Positions 6,907 through 9,980 of a stretch of DNA of 9,980 bases are shown one piece after another. The stretch is from an uncultured Flammeovirgaceae bacterium. Its GTDB lineage: Bacteria > Bacteroidota > Bacteroidia > Cytophagales > Cyclobacteriaceae. The stretch is taken from NCBI GenBank assembly GCA_946886805.1, contig CAMPJM010000114.1, positions 1-9,980 on the forward strand, read 5' to 3'. The position numbers and the translations under genes were made by a program. The notes under the pieces are model-generated. The model did no database searches and was not told the origin of the DNA. It saw nothing but the letters and a program-made list of their open reading frames with translations. Numbering within the stretch: position 1 is the stretch's first letter; each line of letters begins with the position of its first letter.

Positions 6907-8352
6907 ATGAACCCTTTGCTCGTACTCAGTGTAATTTCAGGATATTTTATTTTGTTGATGTTTGTAAGCTTTTTTACCTCTAAAGGAGCGGATAACACTA
7001 CCTTTTTTATTGCGAATAGAAAATCTCCTTGGTTTTTAGTGGCTTTCGGAATGGTAGGTGCTTCTTTGTCAGGCGTCACTTTTATTTCCGTACCGGGTGA
7101 GGTGGGCAACACCCAATGGACTTATCTGCAATTTGTAATGGGCAACATGGTTGGGTATGGAATAATCGCGGTTGTTTTAATACCATTATTTTATAAACTT
7201 AAAGTAATATCCATTTATGAGTATCTACGCGCCAGGCTTGGGAAAAATGCCTACATCACTGGGGCATCCTTTTTTTTGGTTTCTCAAACTATTGGTGCTT
7301 CATTCAGGCTATTTTTGGCTGCTGTGGTTTTGCAGATTGCCTTTTTTGACGCTTTCGGCATTCCGTTTTTTATAACCGTTCTTATCACTATTTTATTGAT
7401 ATGGCTTTATACCTTTAAGGGGGGTATTAAAACTATTGTGTGGACAGATACCCTGCAAACATTTTTTCTGCTTTTAGCAGTCGTTATTAGCATCGTCATT
7501 ATTGCAAACCATTTGGATCTGGGAGCCTATGAGATGGTAAATCTCGTTTCCACAAGTGATTTCTCTAATATTTTTGACTGGAACTGGCGCTCAGATCGCA
7601 ATTTCTTTAAAACTTTCGTGGCTGGTATTTTTATTACGATAGCGATGAATGGATTGGATCAAAATGTAATGCAAAAAAACCTTACCTGCAAAAATGAGAA
7701 AGAGGCAAAGAAAAATATCTTCTGGTTTTCTATTACATTTTTTATATCAACTATTTTCTTTCTTGCATTAGGAGTGCTATTGTATCAATATACAATCGCC
7801 AATAATATAAATATACCTGAGCAAAGTGATGAACTTTTTCCGATGCTCGCTCTAAATTATTTTGGAACGCTGGCCGGAATTGTTTTTTTATTGGGCATTA
7901 TTGCATCCGCATTTTCAAGTGCAGATTCGGCTCTTACAGCGCTCACCACATCTTTTTGTGTGGATATCTTAAATCTGTCGTCAAAAAAGGAAAAAAATCA
8001 GCAGTTTATTAGACGAATGACACACATCGGTTTTTCGTTTGTTATGTTTTTGGTGATTGTTGCTTTCAACCAGATCAATGATAGCAGTGTAGTTAGTGCG
8101 GTTTTCAAAGTTGCAGGATTCACCTATGGGCCCTTGTTGGGTTTGTTTGCTTTTGGGCTTACCAACAAGCTTCAGATAAAAGACAGATGGGTTCCGCTGG
8201 TCTGCCTCTTCAGTCCGGTACTTTCCTATATTATAGATATAAATTCATCAGCTTGGTTTTATGGATATAAATTCGGCTTCGAAATTCTACTTGTCAATGC
8301 AGCTTTTACCTACATAGGGTTGTTATTGTTAAAAAGAGGGCGGGAACAGTAG
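6907..8352 (+). CDS. Sodium:solute symporter (SSS family), inner-membrane uptake transporter
   Basis: This 481-residue polytopic membrane protein should have about 13 transmembrane helices, the family norm, and its length is typical. Recognisable SSS features are the early GASLSGVTFISVPGEVG (51-67), the signature region GGIKTIVWTDTLQ (172-184), the cytoplasmic run DQNVMQKNLTCKN (251-263) and the second signature AFSSADSALTALTTSF (335-350), whose Ser residues form part of the Na2 sodium site in the family. These proteins couple sodium entry to uptake of sugars, sialic acid, amino acids and similar solutes. Placed after a SusCD/hydrolase cluster on the same strand, it could carry the released sugar into the cytoplasm. 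The MurNAc importer MurT of Tannerella belongs to this family, but solute choice cannot be read from motifs. No associated kinase, isomerase or etherase gene is in the window. Confidence 0.93.
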   Translation: MNPLLVLSVISGYFILLMFVSFFTSKGADNTTFFIANRKSPWFLVAFGMVGASLSGVTFISVPGEVGNTQWTYLQFVMGNMVGYGIIAVVLIPLFYKLKVISIYEYLRARLGKNAYITGASFFLVSQTIGASFRLFLAAVVLQIAFFDAFGIPFFITVLITILLIWLYTFKGGIKTIVWTDTLQTFFLLLAVVISIVIIANHLDLGAYEMVNLVSTSDFSNIFDWNWRSDRNFFKTFVAGIFITIAMNGLDQNVMQKNLTCKNEKEAKKNIFWFSITFFISTIFFLALGVLLYQYTIANNINIPEQSDELFPMLALNYFGTLAGIVFLLGIIASAFSSADSALTALTTSFCVDILNLSSKKEKNQQFIRRMTHIGFSFVMFLVIVAFNQINDSSVVSAVFKVAGFTYGPLLGLFAFGLTNKLQIKDRWVPLVCLFSPVLSYIIDINSSAWFYGYKFGFEILLVNAAFTYIGLLLLKRGREQ

Positions 8353-8502
8353 AGGTTGATGAGTATCCCTCGTCACTGCGTATCCGTCGCTGTCGTGGTC
8401 TTTCATCCCTCTCTGGCGCGAGCATCCGCTCGTGTCCAGTCATTATTAAAAAATTTTTCAATCCTGTTAATCCGATAATTCTGTAAATCCTGATTCAGAC
8501 AA
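8353..8502. repeat. Intergenic segment with a hairpin and an internally repetitive 43-bp element
   Basis: There is no coding signal here. A small hairpin lies at 8417-8434 (CGCGAGC, loop ATCC, GCTCGTG, with one G-T pair). An A/T-rich spacer follows, then a 43-bp block at 8460-8502 built from near-repeats of AATCCTG and ending TTCAGACAA. A diverged copy of that block, of identical length, occurs at 9707-9749. From general experience, such blocks are scattered between genes in many Bacteroidota genomes, so this is probably a dispersed non-coding repeat. No clear terminator for the symporter gene was found. Confidence 0.5.
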
Positions 8503-8503
8503 A

Positions 8504-8560
8504 TGAGCCGCAATCACAAATAAAGTACTCAGATCAATTCAGCCTCAGAACCCTCGAAAA
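8504..8560 (+). repeat. Direct repeat, copy 1 of 2
   Basis: This 57-bp block matches 9353-9409 at 51 of 57 positions, with no gaps. Positions 8514-8547 are 34 bases of perfect identity to 9363-9396. The two copies bracket the 220-residue gene almost symmetrically: this one ends 67 bp before its ATG and the other begins 62 bp after its stop. Sequences outside the repeats do not match. Confidence 0.85.
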
Positions 8561-8577
8561 AAGCACTTTAAGTCTAC

Positions 8578-8608
8578 TTGTATTAAATAGAAAGGAATAA
8601 TATCTTTA
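8578..8608 (+). promoter_or_regulatory. Candidate promoter of the TPR-like gene
   Basis: TTG at 8578-8580 (-33) and TATCTTTA at 8601-8608 (-7) are separated by 20 bp. The -7 box differs from the Bacteroidota consensus TAnnTTTG only at the last base. The ATG at 8628 is 19 bp further on, giving a short leader. The element lies just after the first direct repeat, so the gene appears to be its own transcription unit. Confidence 0.5.
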
Positions 8609-8627
8609 GGAGACTTAAGTTTAAAAA

Positions 8628-9290
8628 ATGGAGGAAGCATATCACAAGCTTTTAAGGGATTTGCCTTATGAGGAACGTTCATTGGAGAAATTGGATAATT
8701 TTTTTAACACCTATGCAAATGAGGAAAATAAGAAGGAACTTCAATTCAGAAGGGATTCTTGGAAAGCTTTAATTCTCTCTAAAATGGAAAGATATGAAGA
8801 ATCCCTTCGGTATTATATTTCCATTTATGATTTAAAAGATAAATCTGATGTCTCTTTTTTTAATACGGTCTATGGGTTGACCTTTGCATACCATAAACTT
8901 GGTCGAAAAAATGAAGCTATACAAACAGCAATTAGTTTCTTAGATAGTGATTACTCAACGTGGCAGTTTTTTAAATTGATCATGTTGGATTTGTATGTGG
9001 ATATTTTAGATGGTGAAGAAGTACCTGAGAAATATGCACAAATGGTAGAAGTAATAAAAGGGTTTATTGGCGTGAAGACGGATGGGTACGATACTCTAAA
9101 TTCTCAGATTAGGGACGTTTGTCAAAAAAACAAAACCGCAAATATCAGATACAGCAAATTGCTCATAGAGCTTGACGATTCAAATTTAAGAAAGGAAGCA
9201 AAAATTGAGAAACTAAAAACATATATAGCGCAGGAAGAGGTTTTGTTTTATAAAGAAATGGCAGAAGCTTCCCTTAACAATATTGATTAA
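8628..9290 (+). CDS. Soluble alpha-helical protein with two TPR-like repeats, function unknown
   Basis: The protein has 220 residues, with no signal peptide and no membrane segment, so it is probably cytoplasmic. Two consecutive helix-turn-helix units resemble tetratricopeptide repeats. One is at about 42-74 (SWKALILSKMERYEESLRYY) and one at about 76-109 (FFNTVYGLTFAYHKLGRKNE), with the usual Ala/Gly/Tyr spacing. The remainder is predicted helical and charged, ending in KEAKIEKLKTYIAQEE. No catalytic motif is visible. It stands alone between two direct repeats, with its own promoter-like element and no partner gene in sight. TPR-like orphans of this size in accessory regions can be immunity proteins of contact-dependent toxins or adaptor proteins, but nothing here proves either. 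The ATG at 8628 is the natural start. Confidence 0.8.
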   Translation: MEEAYHKLLRDLPYEERSLEKLDNFFNTYANEENKKELQFRRDSWKALILSKMERYEESLRYYISIYDLKDKSDVSFFNTVYGLTFAYHKLGRKNEAIQTAISFLDSDYSTWQFFKLIMLDLYVDILDGEEVPEKYAQMVEVIKGFIGVKTDGYDTLNSQIRDVCQKNKTANIRYSKLLIELDDSNLRKEAKIEKLKTYIAQEEVLFYKEMAEASLNNID

Positions 9291-9352
9291 GTTACCAATA
9301 CCATATTGTCGCTCGTTGTTCTTATGTCCTCACAAACCACTATTTTTGAGGG

Positions 9353-9409
9353 TGAGCCGCCGTCACAAATAAAGTACTCAGATCAATTCAGCCTCAAAGT
9401 CCTTGAAAA
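9353..9409 (+). repeat. Direct repeat, copy 2 of 2
   Basis: This is the partner of 8504-8560, in the same orientation, with repeat starts 849 bp apart. The six mismatches lie outside the 34-bp identical core. The left flank is unrelated to that of copy 1, which argues against a simple tandem duplication of a larger unit. It starts 62 bp after the stop of the TPR-like gene. Confidence 0.85.
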
Positions 9410-9440
9410 GCAACTCTGACGAACAGTGATTTTCAGCTTT

Positions 9441-9487
9441 AAAAACAAAAAGTTCCAAGCGGATGCTTGAAACAGTTTTTGTTTTTT
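9441..9487. terminator. Strong hairpin with A-run and T-run tails, possible bidirectional terminator
   Basis: GTTCCAAGC (9452-9460) and GCTTGAAAC (9465-9473) form a stem with one C-A mismatch around the loop GGAT. The left side is preceded by AAAAACAAAAA and the right side ends in GTTTTTGTTTTTT, so the A and T tracts extend the pairing and give a U-run on either strand. This is the expected form of a bidirectional intrinsic terminator. It could end the transcript of the TPR-like gene through the second direct repeat, about 150 bp after the stop, or a leftward transcript from beyond it. Confidence 0.6.
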
Positions 9488-9913
9488 ATCGATATTCCTA
9501 CAAGCTTTTGATTAGAAGACGAGGTTCAGATAGGTAAATCAGCTGAGACCAACTGTTAAGTCCCTATACCCTCTGCCGTAACGTCCTTCTTCCTTTAGGA
9601 GAAGGATAAGAGGATGAGGTCTTTCGAAATCTCTTGGAATTTGTAAATCTACATTAGGATCTTATCTCAAATCTGTAAACCTATTTCAGGACGACACATT
9701 TTTAGAAATCATACTAATCCCATAATCACAAAAATCATAGTTCAGACAAGATACCCACCGTCAGAAGATGTTGAGGAAAATTGAAAAACTAAAGGTATAT
9801 TAGGGAAACGAGAGGGCTTATACTAACAACCTCCAGCAAAGTTTTACGAAAAATTTCGGAAATTCAACCGGAACTTGTGAATTAGGAGAGCAAGCATTTC
9901 AACTATATTTAAG
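9488..9913. other. Gene-free stretch with repeat-like fragments
   Basis: I see no credible coding region on either strand in these 426 bases. Two pieces look like dispersed intergenic repeats. A small hairpin at 9585-9605 pairs CCTTC with GAAGG and TCC with GGA, with a one-base bulge. The 43-bp block at 9707-9749 is a diverged copy of 8460-8502. The rest is AT-rich and unremarkable. Confidence 0.5.
9707..9749 (+). repeat. Diverged copy of the 43-bp AATCCTG-type block
   Basis: This block aligns without gaps to 8460-8502. Both begin AATC, share TAATCC and ATAAT in the middle, and end TTCAGACAA. Identity is clearly partial, so the copies are old or belong to different subfamilies. Orientation is the same. 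Confidence 0.5.
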
Positions 9914-9980
9914 ATGACATTAGTAAAAAATATTCCTAAAGATTTTACCAGACTCGAGCACAGGCGACAATTGGAAACCT
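9914..9980 (+). CDS. Possible start of a gene running off the window edge
   Basis: From ATG 9914 the frame stays open for 22 codons to the end of the window, reading MTLVKNIPKDFTRLEHRRQL and on. An in-frame stop lies at 9878-9880. A purine-rich AGGAGAG at 9884-9890 is too far upstream to be an ordinary ribosome site. The composition, with charged residues in a soluble-looking pattern, is plausible for a real protein, but I recognise no family and the fragment is too short to judge. Confidence 0.3.
   Translation, partial: MTLVKNIPKDFTRLEHRRQLET

Noticed and set aside
8353..8560. Retron, CRISPR or structured-RNA system in the repeat-rich gap after the symporter
   Set aside because: There is no reverse transcriptase or cas gene nearby. 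The 57-bp repeat occurs only twice in the window with no regular spacers, and the hairpin at 8417-8434 is short.
8504..9409. Insertion sequence ends, with the 57-bp repeats as terminal repeats and the 220-residue gene as transposase
   Set aside because: The repeats are direct, not inverted. The protein has TPR-like helices and no DDE, HUH or serine/tyrosine recombinase motif.

Overview
The window looks like chromosomal DNA of a Bacteroidota bacterium, probably a flavobacterium. The evidence is a SusC/SusD pair, lipoprotein signal peptides with acidic residues after the lipobox cysteine, a C-terminal type IX secretion (T9SS) sorting domain, A-rich start-codon leaders without Shine-Dalgarno motifs, and TAnnTTTG-type promoter elements. 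Base composition is moderately AT-rich. No genus can be named from the sequence alone.

Positions 1-6457 hold a same-strand, PUL-like (polysaccharide-utilization-like) cluster. It contains the 3' end of a SusC-type TonB-dependent transporter, a SusD-like lipoprotein, a small unrecognised lipoprotein, a lipoprotein with two PKD-like domains and a predicted beta-propeller, and a secreted GHL10/DUF187 glycoside hydrolase with Fn3-like and T9SS sorting domains. A hairpin plus T-run between the propeller lipoprotein and the hydrolase looks like an internal terminator or attenuator.

Positions 6458-6906 carry no convincing gene but contain a long imperfect inverted repeat. A sodium:solute symporter follows (6907-8352), with a candidate promoter of its own. 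The likely division of labour is surface capture (SusD and the extra lipoproteins), glycan cutting (hydrolase), outer-membrane import (SusC) and inner-membrane uptake (symporter). The substrate is not visible. DigH/YddW-type GHL10 enzymes act on peptide-free peptidoglycan strands, and an SSS-family symporter (MurT) imports MurNAc in Tannerella. Cell-wall glycan salvage is therefore a reasonable but unproven hypothesis.

Positions 8353-9980 are accessory, repeat-rich DNA. A lone 220-residue TPR-like protein (8628-9290) has its own promoter-like element and sits between two 57-bp direct repeats. Beyond it are a strong hairpin with A/T tails, further repeat-like segments, and possibly the first codons of another gene at the window edge. 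No tRNA, rRNA, CRISPR array or transposase gene was recognised.
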